From Sphingomonadales bacterium (lineage in GTDB: Bacteria; Pseudomonadota; Alphaproteobacteria; Sphingomonadales; Sphingomonadaceae), in assembly GCA_016704425.1 (NCBI GenBank), contig JADJAC010000011.1:992001-1056000 (forward strand): DNA of 64,000 nucleotides, in the 5' to 3' direction. The notes beneath the pieces were generated by a model, which was given only the letters and a program-made list of their open reading frames with translations, was not told the DNA's origin and searched no databases. Positions 50,305-58,758 of the stretch are shown here, one piece after another. Within the stretch, counting starts at the first letter, position 1. Each line of letters starts with the position of its first letter. The translations under genes were made by a program, and so were the position numbers.

Positions 50305-52323
50305 ATGGAGACCATCAAGCTCATCGTTTTCCTGCCGCTGCTTGCTGCGATCGTGGCGGGCCTTGGCAATCGGATGCTTGGCAATTTTGCCGCCAAGCTG
50401 GTGACGACTGGCGCATTGTTCATTTCCTGCGCACTGAGCTGGCCGATTTTTATCTCCTTCCTGAACGGCAGCGCCGAGGCGCATGTTGTGCCGGTGCTCG
50501 ATTTCATCCGTTCGGGTTCTCTCGACGTCCAATGGGCACTGCGGGTTGATGCCCTGACGGCGGTCATGCTCGTTGTGGTGACGAGCGTGTCGAGCCTCGT
50601 CCATCTTTATAGCTGGGGCTATATGGAGGAGGATCCGAGCCAGCCGCGCTTCTTTGCCTATCTCTCGCTGTTTACCTTCGCGATGCTGATGCTGGTGACA
50701 GCAGACAGCCTAGTCCAGATGTTCTTCGGCTGGGAAGGTGTGGGCCTTGCCTCCTATCTGCTGATCGGATTCTGGTATCACAAGCCCAGCGCCAACGCCG
50801 CTGCGATCAAGGCGTTCGTCGTCAATCGCGTTGGCGATTTCGGTTTCTCGCTCGGGATTTTTGGTGTGTTTCTGGTCTTCGGGACAGTCTCGATCCCGGC
50901 CATATTGGAAGCGGCTCCGGGCTATGCGGGAAGCACGATCGGGTTCCTTGGCTACCGCGTGGATACGTTGACCTTGCTCTGCATCCTGCTCTTCATCGGT
51001 GCGTGTGGCAAATCGGCCCAATTGGGGCTTCACACCTGGCTTCCGGACGCGATGGAAGGCCCGACGCCCGTTTCTGCGCTGATCCATGCTGCGACAATGG
51101 TGACGGCCGGCGTCTTCATGGTTTGCCGCCTTTCGCCCCTGTTCGAGCAGAGCCATACGGCGATGACGGTCGTGACCTATGTCGGGGCCGCGACGGCGCT
51201 CTTCGCAGCCACAGTCGGGACAACGCAGACGGATATCAAACGCGTAATCGCCTATTCGACCTGCTCGCAGCTAGGCTACATGTTCTTTGCGGCAGGCGTG
51301 GGGGCCTTTGGCGCGGCCATGTTCCATCTCTTCACGCACGCCTTCTTCAAGGCGCTGCTGTTCCTTGGCGCGGGTTCAGTCATCCACGCCATGCATCATG
51401 AGCAGGACATGCGCTATTACGGGGCCTTGCGGAAACAGATCCCGCTGACCTTCTACGCGATGATGGCTGGCACGCTCGCGATCACCGGTGTGGGCATTGC
51501 CGGGGTGTTCGGGTTCGCGGGCTTTTACTCGAAGGATGCAATTATCGAGGCTGCCTTTGCGAGCGGCACAGAGGCCGGCGGCGTAGCCTTTGCAGTTGCC
51601 GTGTTCTCGGCGCTCCTGACGAGCTTCTATTCCTGGCGGCTGATCTTCCTGACCTTCTATGGCAAGCCACGCTGGTCAGGGTCCGAACATATTCAGCATG
51701 CCGCACATGATCACGGTCACGGCCATGACGATCATCACCATGCGCATGATGATGGAACGGCGGGGTATCATCCGCATGAGAGCCCGGTGACGATGCTCGT
51801 GCCGTTGGCGCTGCTGGCGATTGGGGCCATTTTTTCAGGCTGGTATTTCCACGAATGGTTCATCGGCGCCGAAACCGGGGGCGGCTTCTGGAAGGGCAGC
51901 CTCGCCTTCAACGAGCATCTGATGCACGCGATGCATGAAGTGCCGATCTGGGTGAAGTATTCGGCAACTGCCGTGATGCTGGCCGGTTTCGGCATTGCCT
52001 GGATGGCATACATCAGGGACACGACCATTCCCGCGCGGTTCACTGCCACGTTCAGCGGCTTGTACCAGTTCCTGCTCAACAAATGGTATTGGGATGAACT
52101 GTACGATCTGTTGTTTGTCCGGCCTTCCCTCTGGATTGGACGGCAATTCTGGCAACGCGGCGATATCGGGACGATTGACCGGTTCGGGCCACATGGAGCA
52201 GCCGAACTGGTCCAGCAGGGCAGCAAGCTCGCAGCGCGATTCCAGTCCGGTTATCTTTATTCCTACGCATTTGTGATGCTGCTTGGCCTCGTCGGCCTCG
52301 CGACCTGGATGATCGTGCAATGA
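50305..52323 (+). CDS. nuoL: NADH-quinone oxidoreductase subunit L
   Basis: 672 residues, an antiporter-like proton-pumping subunit with 14 core helices plus the long lateral helix and a final anchor helix. Conserved Glu in GWEGVGLASYLLIGFW, Lys in GKSAQLGLHTWLPDAMEGPT and THAFFKALLFLGAGSVIHA are visible. A His-rich loop at residues 462-491 (12 His within 30 residues) lies before the last part of the antiporter core; see findings. ATGA overlap with nuoM. Confidence 0.98.
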   Translation: METIKLIVFLPLLAAIVAGLGNRMLGNFAAKLVTTGALFISCALSWPIFISFLNGSAEAHVVPVLDFIRSGSLDVQWALRVDALTAVMLVVVTSVSSLVHLYSWGYMEEDPSQPRFFAYLSLFTFAMLMLVTADSLVQMFFGWEGVGLASYLLIGFWYHKPSANAAAIKAFVVNRVGDFGFSLGIFGVFLVFGTVSIPAILEAAPGYAGSTIGFLGYRVDTLTLLCILLFIGACGKSAQLGLHTWLPDAMEGPTPVSALIHAATMVTAGVFMVCRLSPLFEQSHTAMTVVTYVGAATALFAATVGTTQTDIKRVIAYSTCSQLGYMFFAAGVGAFGAAMFHLFTHAFFKALLFLGAGSVIHAMHHEQDMRYYGALRKQIPLTFYAMMAGTLAITGVGIAGVFGFAGFYSKDAIIEAAFASGTEAGGVAFAVAVFSALLTSFYSWRLIFLTFYGKPRWSGSEHIQHAAHDHGHGHDDHHHAHDDGTAGYHPHESPVTMLVPLALLAIGAIFSGWYFHEWFIGAETGGGFWKGSLAFNEHLMHAMHEVPIWVKYSATAVMLAGFGIAWMAYIRDTTIPARFTATFSGLYQFLLNKWYWDELYDLLFVRPSLWIGRQFWQRGDIGTIDRFGPHGAAELVQQGSKLAARFQSGYLYSYAFVMLLGLVGLATWMIVQ

Positions 52324-53840
52324 GCGGCTTTCCCATTCTTTCCCTGATGATCCTGCTGCCGATCGCTGCTGCCGCGATCTGTCTTTTCCTGTCGGATCAG
52401 GGCGCCCGGTGGGTGGCGTTGGCGACCACCGCCCTTCTGTTCGTCCTCGGTATCCTGCTCTGGGTGAATTACGAAATTGGCGGCCCGCAGTGGCAGTTTG
52501 TCGAAAATGCACCAATTTTCGGGCGGTTCGCCTGGGCTTTGGGCATAGATGGCATCGCGCTGATGCTGATCATGCTTTCGGTCTTCCTGATGCCGATCTG
52601 TGTTCTGGCAAGCTGGGACGCGATCGAGAAGCGCGTACCGGAATATATGGCCGCGTTCCTGATGATGGAATCGTTCATGATCGGCGTCTTCGCGGCGCAG
52701 GACCTTTTCCTCTTTTACATCTTCTTCGAAGCCGGCCTGATCCCGATGTACCTGATCATCGGCATCTGGGGCGGTGTCGAGCGGATCAAGGCGAGCTACA
52801 AATTCTTCCTCTATACGCTGCTCGGTTCTGTCCTGATGCTGGTCGCGATGATGTATATGGTGGCAACAGCGGGCACGACGGACATCCCGACGCTGATGCA
52901 GTTCAACTTTGATCCGGCGGTGCAGAATTGGCTCTGGCTGGCCTTCTTCGCGAGCTTTGCGGTCAAGATGCCGATGTGGCCGGTCCATACCTGGTTGCCG
53001 GACGCGCACGTTCAGGCGCCTACTGCGGGCTCTGTCATTCTGGCAGGCGTCCTTCTGAAAATGGGCGGTTACGGCTTTGTCCGTTTCTCCTTGCCGATGT
53101 TCCCCGATGCTTCTGCCACGCTGGTCTGGGTCGTCTTCGGTCTTTCAATGGTCGCAATCGTCTACACGTCGCTTGTCGCGCTTGTGCAGCAGGACATGAA
53201 AAAGCTGATTGCCTATTCGTCGGTCGCGCACATGGGCTTCGTCACAATCGGCCTGTTCACCTTCAACCGCCAGGGCATCGAAGGTGGACTCATTGTCATG
53301 CTGGCTCACGGGCTGGTTTCGGCTGCGCTCTTCCTGTGCGTGGGCGTGATCTATGATCGGCTCCATACGCGAGAGATCGATCGCTACGGCGGGCTGTCCA
53401 ACAACATGCCCTATTACGCGCTGTTCTTCATGTTCTTCACAATGGCGAGCGTCGGGCTGCCGGGCACTGCGAACTTTGTTGGTGAATTCCTGGCACTTGT
53501 CGGGGCTTACAATGCAAATAGCTGGGTTGCGGCTGTCGCGACAACCGGCATCATTCTCGGCGCGGCCTACATGCTGTGGCTCTATCGGCGCGTCGCCTTC
53601 GGCGAAAGCAAGAATGCCGATGCTGCGGCCATGCCAGACCTGAACGCTCGGGAATGGGTGATGCTTGCTCCGATTGCTGCGGCGACCCTGTGGATGGGCA
53701 TCTATCCGGAAAGCTTCATTGCGCCGATGCGTGCCGATGTTGGCTCCTTGCTTGCACGCGTGGCGGACTCAACTCCAGCCAGCGATGCCCAACTGCAGAT
53801 GGGCAAGCCAAAAGCTGCCGCGCATGGGGAGGCGCACTGA
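52320..53840 (+). CDS. nuoM: NADH-quinone oxidoreductase subunit M
   Basis: 506 residues, second antiporter-like subunit with about 14 helices. IFFEAGLIPMYLIIGIWGG carries the essential Glu. KMPMWPVHTWLPDAHVQAPT and VALVQQDMKKLIAYSSVAHMG carry the pumping lysines. The tail beyond residue 485 is soluble. One-base overlap with nuoN (TGATG). Confidence 0.98.
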   Translation: MSGFPILSLMILLPIAAAAICLFLSDQGARWVALATTALLFVLGILLWVNYEIGGPQWQFVENAPIFGRFAWALGIDGIALMLIMLSVFLMPICVLASWDAIEKRVPEYMAAFLMMESFMIGVFAAQDLFLFYIFFEAGLIPMYLIIGIWGGVERIKASYKFFLYTLLGSVLMLVAMMYMVATAGTTDIPTLMQFNFDPAVQNWLWLAFFASFAVKMPMWPVHTWLPDAHVQAPTAGSVILAGVLLKMGGYGFVRFSLPMFPDASATLVWVVFGLSMVAIVYTSLVALVQQDMKKLIAYSSVAHMGFVTIGLFTFNRQGIEGGLIVMLAHGLVSAALFLCVGVIYDRLHTREIDRYGGLSNNMPYYALFFMFFTMASVGLPGTANFVGEFLALVGAYNANSWVAAVATTGIILGAAYMLWLYRRVAFGESKNADAAAMPDLNAREWVMLAPIAAATLWMGIYPESFIAPMRADVGSLLARVADSTPASDAQLQMGKPKAAAHGEAH

Positions 53841-55276
53841 TGTTCGATACCGCGTCTCTCTTGCTCACTGCACCTGAGCTTATCCTTTCGATCGGTGCAA
53901 CGGCACTGATGCTTGTTGCCGCCTTTGCGGGCGACAAGGCCACGCGCTTTGTCAGTGCTGCTGCAGTCGCGCTTCTCGCCCTCGCAGGGCTCTCCCTGAC
54001 CGGTGTTGCGGGTTCGGGTGGCACTGCCTTCAACGGACTCTATAGCGCTGACGCATTTGGAGCCTTTGCGAAGGTCCTCATTTATCTTGCAGCCTCGGTC
54101 GCCATCCTGATTGCGCCGCGCTGGTTTGAACGGGAAGATCGTCTGCGCGCTGAATATCCGGTGCTGATCCTCTTCTCGGCCGTCGGTATGGGCATGATGG
54201 TTTCGGCCACCAATCTGCTCTCGCTCTATGTCGGTCTCGAATTGCAGAGCCTTGCGGCCTATGTACTGGCGAGCTTCATGCGGCGGGACAGCCGGTCGGC
54301 GGAAGCAGGCCTCAAATACTTTGTTCTGGGTGCGCTTGCCTCCGGTATCCTTCTTTACGGCATATCGCTGCTCTACGGTTTTTCCGGGACGACCGAGTAC
54401 GCCGGTGTTGCAAAGGCGCTGGGCGACGGCGTGAACCTCGGTGAATTGTTCGGCATCGTGTTTCTGCTTTCGGGAATTGCCTTCAAGGTCTCGGCAGTGC
54501 CGTTCCACATGTGGACGCCCGACGTCTATGAAGGGGCTCCGACGCCCGTCACCGCCTTTTTTGCAAGTGCACCCAAGGTCGCGGCCATTGCGATGCTGGT
54601 GCGAGTGAGCGTGTCCGGAATGGGTACGGCTACGCATGACTGGCAGCAGATCATCATTTTCATGTCGCTGGCGTCAATCGTTCTTGGTGCAGCAGGAGCG
54701 ATCGGACAAACGAACATCAAGCGCCTGCTGGCCTATTCCTCGATCAACAATGTCGGTTTCGCGCTCGTCGGGTTGGCCGCAGGCACCGAAGCCGGCGTTG
54801 CCGCGATCATGAGCTATATGGCGATTTATGTCGTCATGACGCTTGGCAGCTTCCTGTGCGTCCTTCAGATGCGTGACCAGACGGGTGCGCCTGTCGAGAC
54901 GATCGCCAGCCTGTCCGGGCTTTCCCAGACCAACAAGGGGCTGGCCGCCGCGTTTGCGATTTTCATGTTTTCGTTGGCCGGAATTCCGCCCTTGTTCGGG
55001 TTTTGGGCAAAGTTTCTCGTCTTCGAAGCAGCTGTTAAGGCGGGACTGTTCCCGCTTGCCGCCATTGGCATTGCAGCGTCGGTGATCGGCGCTTTCTACT
55101 ATCTCAAGATCATCAAGACGATGTACTTCGATGAGCCTGAGACACGATATGCCAGGGGAGATTCCCTGCTTGAAAAGGCACTCATCGCGACTTCGGCAGC
55201 CTTCATTGTGCTTGGCTATGGATTGATTCCCGCCCTTGGCTCAGCCTCGGCCGCAGCTGCAAAAGCATTGTTCTGA
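53840..55276 (+). CDS. nuoN: NADH-quinone oxidoreductase subunit N
   Basis: 478 residues from the ATG at 53840, third antiporter-like subunit. YVGLELQSLAAYVLASF contains the conserved Glu; KVSAVPFHMWTPDVYEGAPT and TNIKRLLAYSSINNVGF contain the lysines. Last complex I gene; birA starts 5 bases later, so the operon continues into birA-coaX-RNase J. Confidence 0.98.
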   Translation: MFDTASLLLTAPELILSIGATALMLVAAFAGDKATRFVSAAAVALLALAGLSLTGVAGSGGTAFNGLYSADAFGAFAKVLIYLAASVAILIAPRWFEREDRLRAEYPVLILFSAVGMGMMVSATNLLSLYVGLELQSLAAYVLASFMRRDSRSAEAGLKYFVLGALASGILLYGISLLYGFSGTTEYAGVAKALGDGVNLGELFGIVFLLSGIAFKVSAVPFHMWTPDVYEGAPTPVTAFFASAPKVAAIAMLVRVSVSGMGTATHDWQQIIIFMSLASIVLGAAGAIGQTNIKRLLAYSSINNVGFALVGLAAGTEAGVAAIMSYMAIYVVMTLGSFLCVLQMRDQTGAPVETIASLSGLSQTNKGLAAAFAIFMFSLAGIPPLFGFWAKFLVFEAAVKAGLFPLAAIGIAASVIGAFYYLKIIKTMYFDEPETRYARGDSLLEKALIATSAAFIVLGYGLIPALGSASAAAAKALF

Positions 55277-55281
55277 CCGGT

Positions 55282-55989
55282 ATGATCAGAACGGTTGAAG
55301 AAACCGCTTCGACCAACGCCGATATGCTGGCCCTGGCTGAGGAGGGCGCGCCTGAAGGTCTCTGGCTTCGAGCGGACACGCAAATCGGAGGGCGTGGGCG
55401 CATGGGGCGCGGCTGGCATTCTCCAATCGGCAATCTCTACGCGACTACACTGGTTCGATTGCAGCCGCATGACCCTGCGGCGGCCACGCTCGCCCTTGTT
55501 GCGGCCGTGGCTCTGCATGAGGTCCTGACGGCCTATGCGGCGGACACATGTGCCATTGTCATCAAATGGCCCAACGACCTGCTCGCCAACGGCGCAAAGC
55601 TCGCCGGGATTCTGCTGGAACGTGCGAATGATGCGGTTGTCATAGGCATTGGCGTCAATCTCGGCTTTCATCCGGTAGGCCTGGATCGCCCGGTGACGAG
55701 CCTTGCGGCGCAAGGGCTGGATGCGCCCGATCCGCATTATTTCTGCGAGGACCTTGCGCGGGCCTTTGCCCACTGGCTCGCTCAGTGGCGAAATATTGGA
55801 GTGGCCGCGATCCGGCAGGCCTGGCTTCGTGGAGGACATCCGGCTGGAACGGCGCTCACCGCAAACCTGGGCGATGGATCGTCCGTCGAGGGATTGTTCG
55901 ACGGTCTTGAGCCGGATGGGGCTTTGCGACTTCGCTTGGCGGATCGCACGGTTCGTGTCATTCACGCCGCCGACGTATTCCTGATCTGA
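55282..55989 (+). CDS. birA: Biotin--[acetyl-CoA-carboxylase] ligase
   Basis: 235 residues, catalytic and C-terminal domains only, with no N-terminal DNA-binding domain, so it is not a biotin repressor. Motif GRGRMGRGWHSP binds biotinyl-AMP; KWPNDLL and KLAGILLE complete the site. It attaches biotin to the lysine of AccB (31489-31950 in this window). It follows nuoN and precedes coaX, as in many Alphaproteobacteria. Confidence 0.95.
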   Translation: MIRTVEETASTNADMLALAEEGAPEGLWLRADTQIGGRGRMGRGWHSPIGNLYATTLVRLQPHDPAAATLALVAAVALHEVLTAYAADTCAIVIKWPNDLLANGAKLAGILLERANDAVVIGIGVNLGFHPVGLDRPVTSLAAQGLDAPDPHYFCEDLARAFAHWLAQWRNIGVAAIRQAWLRGGHPAGTALTANLGDGSSVEGLFDGLEPDGALRLRLADRTVRVIHAADVFLI

Positions 55990-56001
55990 AGGGTTTTTCT
56001 G

Positions 56002-56775
56002 ATGCTGCTCGCGATTGATGTCGGCAATACCAATGTCAAATTCGCGCTGGTCGAAGGGATCGAGATCAGAACGCGTTGGAGGGTGGCAACGGATGCCCGC
56101 CGAACCGCCGATCAATATGCTGTCTGGTTGACGCAGTTGCTTGAGCTTGAGGGTTATCAGCGAAGCGACGTTTCGGAAGTTGTCATTTCCACGGTCGTGC
56201 CGCGCGCTCTCCACAACCTGCAGTTGCTCGCAGAGAAATATTTTGGCGTCGATGCAATGGTCGCAGGACGTGCGCCGCTCGAATGGGGGATTGCGCTTGA
56301 TGTGCCGCAGCCCAGCTCTGTAGGGGCGGACCGCGCGGTTAACGCAATCGCGGCGCATCATGCTCACAAGGGCGATCTGATCACGATCAGCTTTGGCACA
56401 GCAACCACGTTCGATCACATTGCTGCAAACGGCGCCTACAAGGGCGGGATCATTGCGCCGGGCCTCAATCTTTCGCTGGATGCGCTTGTTTCAGCTGCTG
56501 CGAAATTGCCACGTATCGCCATCGAGGCACCCACCGATGAAAGCGTCATCGGAAATACGACCGAAAGCCAGATGCTGATTGGGATCTATTGGGGCTATGT
56601 CGCCATGATCGAAGGCCTGCTTGCGCGCATGAAGGCGCAGATCGGCAGGCCTGTCACTGTTGTCGCAACCGGCGGATTGGCGACTCTTTTTCAGCAGCAT
56701 GCCCATCTGTTTGACGCGATTGAGCCAGACCTTACGCTCAAAGGGCTTGCCCTGCTCCACGCGCGCGCCCAATAG
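56002..56775 (+). CDS. coaX: Type III pantothenate kinase
   Basis: 257 residues. First step of coenzyme A synthesis. The ASKHA-fold phosphate loop is LAIDVGNTNVKFAL at the N-terminus; the substrate region is SVGADRAVNAIAAHH and SFGTATTFD, with the K+-dependent core VATGGLA. GAAGGG precedes the ATG at 56002. CoaX enzymes are insensitive to CoA feedback. Between birA and the RNase J gene. Confidence 0.97.
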   Translation: MLLAIDVGNTNVKFALVEGIEIRTRWRVATDARRTADQYAVWLTQLLELEGYQRSDVSEVVISTVVPRALHNLQLLAEKYFGVDAMVAGRAPLEWGIALDVPQPSSVGADRAVNAIAAHHAHKGDLITISFGTATTFDHIAANGAYKGGIIAPGLNLSLDALVSAAAKLPRIAIEAPTDESVIGNTTESQMLIGIYWGYVAMIEGLLARMKAQIGRPVTVVATGGLATLFQQHAHLFDAIEPDLTLKGLALLHARAQ

Positions 56776-56823
56776 GCGCCGTGCCCGACCGTGCGGGCCA
56801 AGACTGAACTGGAAATTCCCCAA

Positions 56824-58467
56824 GTGACAACCCCGGGTAACGAACTCCTATTTCTCGCGCTTGGCGGGTCGGACGAGATTGGCATGAACGTCAATCTCTA
56901 TGGCTGCCAAGGCAAGTGGATCATGGTCGATCTGGGGCTGACCTTCGGCGGTTCTGATTATGCAGGCTGCGATCTCGTGCTTCCGGATCTCGAATTTATC
57001 GAGGCGCGAAAGGATGATCTGCTCGGCATCGTCCTGACTCACGGGCATGAGGACCATATTGGTGCCATTCCGTATCTTGCTGCAGACTTGGATGTTCCGC
57101 TCTACGCGACGCCGTTCACCGCGACCTTGATCGCCGGAAAACTTGCCGAAGAGGGGCTGACTGATCAGGTCGATCTTCGAGTAATAGACAATGGCGGGAG
57201 TTTCGAACTCGGTCCGTTCGGATTGCGCTATGTGACGCTGGCGCATTCGATTCCCGACATGAATGCCGTCGTGATCGATACGCCCTATGGCCGCCTTTTC
57301 CACACCGGTGACTGGAAGCTAGATGACGAGCCCGTCATCGGGGCGGCCATCAATGCGGAGGATATTCGCAGTATCGGTGACGAAGGTGTGCTTGCGCTTG
57401 TCTGCGATTCAACCAACGCCTTCAACCCGGAGTATAGTGGCACAGAAGGTAGCGTCCGCGACGGTCTTATGGAAAGTGTGAAGGCTGCGAAGGGCCGGGT
57501 GCTTGTCACGAGCTTTGCATCAAATGCCGCGCGACTTGAAACATTGCACCAGGTTGCTGTCGCGACTGGGCGGCAATTATGCATTGCGGGACGTTCGCTC
57601 GACCGGATCGTGCGCGCAGCACAGGCTAACGGGATGCTGCCCAAGTTTCCGCAGATCATGGATTTCGATGCGGCAATGCGCCTGCCGCCGCGCGAGCTGA
57701 TGGTTGTTGCAACAGGTGGGCAGGGGGAGGCGCGGGCGGCGCTGGCGCGGATCGCAGGAGACAGCCACCCATTAAAGCTCGATGCGGGGGACACAGTCAT
57801 CTTTTCCTCGCGGCAAATCCCCGGCAATGAAACGGCCATTGGCCGCATCCAGAATGCGCTTGCGCGCAAGGGCGTGATCATGATCACCGAAAAGCAGGCG
57901 CATGTGCATGTCTCGGGACATCCAGGGCGCCCGGAGCTCAAAGTGATGTATGACTGGATTCGGCCCGAACTGCTTGTTCCAGTACACGGAGAGCGGCGCC
58001 ACATGGCAGAGCAGGCGCGGTTTGGCCTCGCCTGCGGCATTCCGAACGCCTTGGTCCAGTCGAATGGCGACGTGGTGCGGCTGGCGCCCGGTGAACCGAA
58101 AATCATTGGTCATGAACGCACAGGCAGGCTGGTGCTGGACGGCGACGTGATCCTGCCTGCCGATGGCGGCACGATCACCGAGCGGCGGCGGATTGGAATC
58201 CACGGGGTGATAGCGGTAGCAGTCGTTCTCGATGCGCGTGGCAAGCTTGCAGTCGATCCCGAATTCCGCCTTCAAGGCGTGCCGGTGGAAGAGGACCGCA
58301 ATGACTTCCTCGAAGAAGCTGAGGAAGCCGTCGAACGGGCGATTGAAAAGGGTGCCGCCAATGAGGATGCCCTGCGGGAAGCTCTTCGTCTCGGGGTGCG
58401 CCGTGTTGCGACCGAGTGGACGGGCAAGAAGCCCATTGTCGAAATCATGTTGATGCGATTGGGGTAA
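56824..58467 (+). CDS. rnj: Ribonuclease J family protein
   Basis: 547 residues from the GTG at 56824 (GGAA at spacing 8, and the protein then starts VTTPGNELLFLALGGSDEIG, the normal family start); a GTG at 56791 is an alternative. Metallo-beta-lactamase motif THGHEDHIG holds two zinc ions; the beta-CASP domain and the C-terminal HVSGHPGRPELKVM follow. It degrades RNA 5' to 3' and by internal cuts, and matures 23S or 16S rRNA in Alphaproteobacteria. Co-directional with coaX. Confidence 0.95.
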   Translation: MTTPGNELLFLALGGSDEIGMNVNLYGCQGKWIMVDLGLTFGGSDYAGCDLVLPDLEFIEARKDDLLGIVLTHGHEDHIGAIPYLAADLDVPLYATPFTATLIAGKLAEEGLTDQVDLRVIDNGGSFELGPFGLRYVTLAHSIPDMNAVVIDTPYGRLFHTGDWKLDDEPVIGAAINAEDIRSIGDEGVLALVCDSTNAFNPEYSGTEGSVRDGLMESVKAAKGRVLVTSFASNAARLETLHQVAVATGRQLCIAGRSLDRIVRAAQANGMLPKFPQIMDFDAAMRLPPRELMVVATGGQGEARAALARIAGDSHPLKLDAGDTVIFSSRQIPGNETAIGRIQNALARKGVIMITEKQAHVHVSGHPGRPELKVMYDWIRPELLVPVHGERRHMAEQARFGLACGIPNALVQSNGDVVRLAPGEPKIIGHERTGRLVLDGDVILPADGGTITERRRIGIHGVIAVAVVLDARGKLAVDPEFRLQGVPVEEDRNDFLEEAEEAVERAIEKGAANEDALREALRLGVRRVATEWTGKKPIVEIMLMRLG

Positions 58468-58471
58468 GGCG

Positions 58472-58744
58472 ATGCAGTGGACTTCGGCACTGGCGGTCTA
58501 TGTGCTCTTCTGGGTGATGTCCGCGTTTCTTGTGATGCCCTTCGGCGTCAGGACTGCGGATGAATTGGGTGAGGAGAAAGTGCCCGGCCAGGCCGAAAGC
58601 GCCCCTGCCAACTTCAGGCCAAGGCGGATCATCGTCACGACCACAATCATCGCAACTCTCTTGTTTGGGCTCTATTTTGCGAACTATGTCAAAGGCTGGG
58701 TGACGGCGGACATGCTGAACTTCGCGCCACTCCAGCGAAACTGA
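58472..58744 (+). CDS. DUF1467 family membrane protein
   Basis: 90 residues with two membrane helices (ALAVYVLFWVMSAFLVMPFGV and IIVTTTIIATLLFGLYFANYV). The family is found in Alphaproteobacteria right after RNase J, exactly as here, but its function is unknown. Four bases separate it from the RNase J stop. It converges with the coiled-coil gene, 14 bases apart. Confidence 0.9.
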   Translation: MQWTSALAVYVLFWVMSAFLVMPFGVRTADELGEEKVPGQAESAPANFRPRRIIVTTTIIATLLFGLYFANYVKGWVTADMLNFAPLQRN

Positions 58745-58758
58745 CCCTGCTTTCGTGA

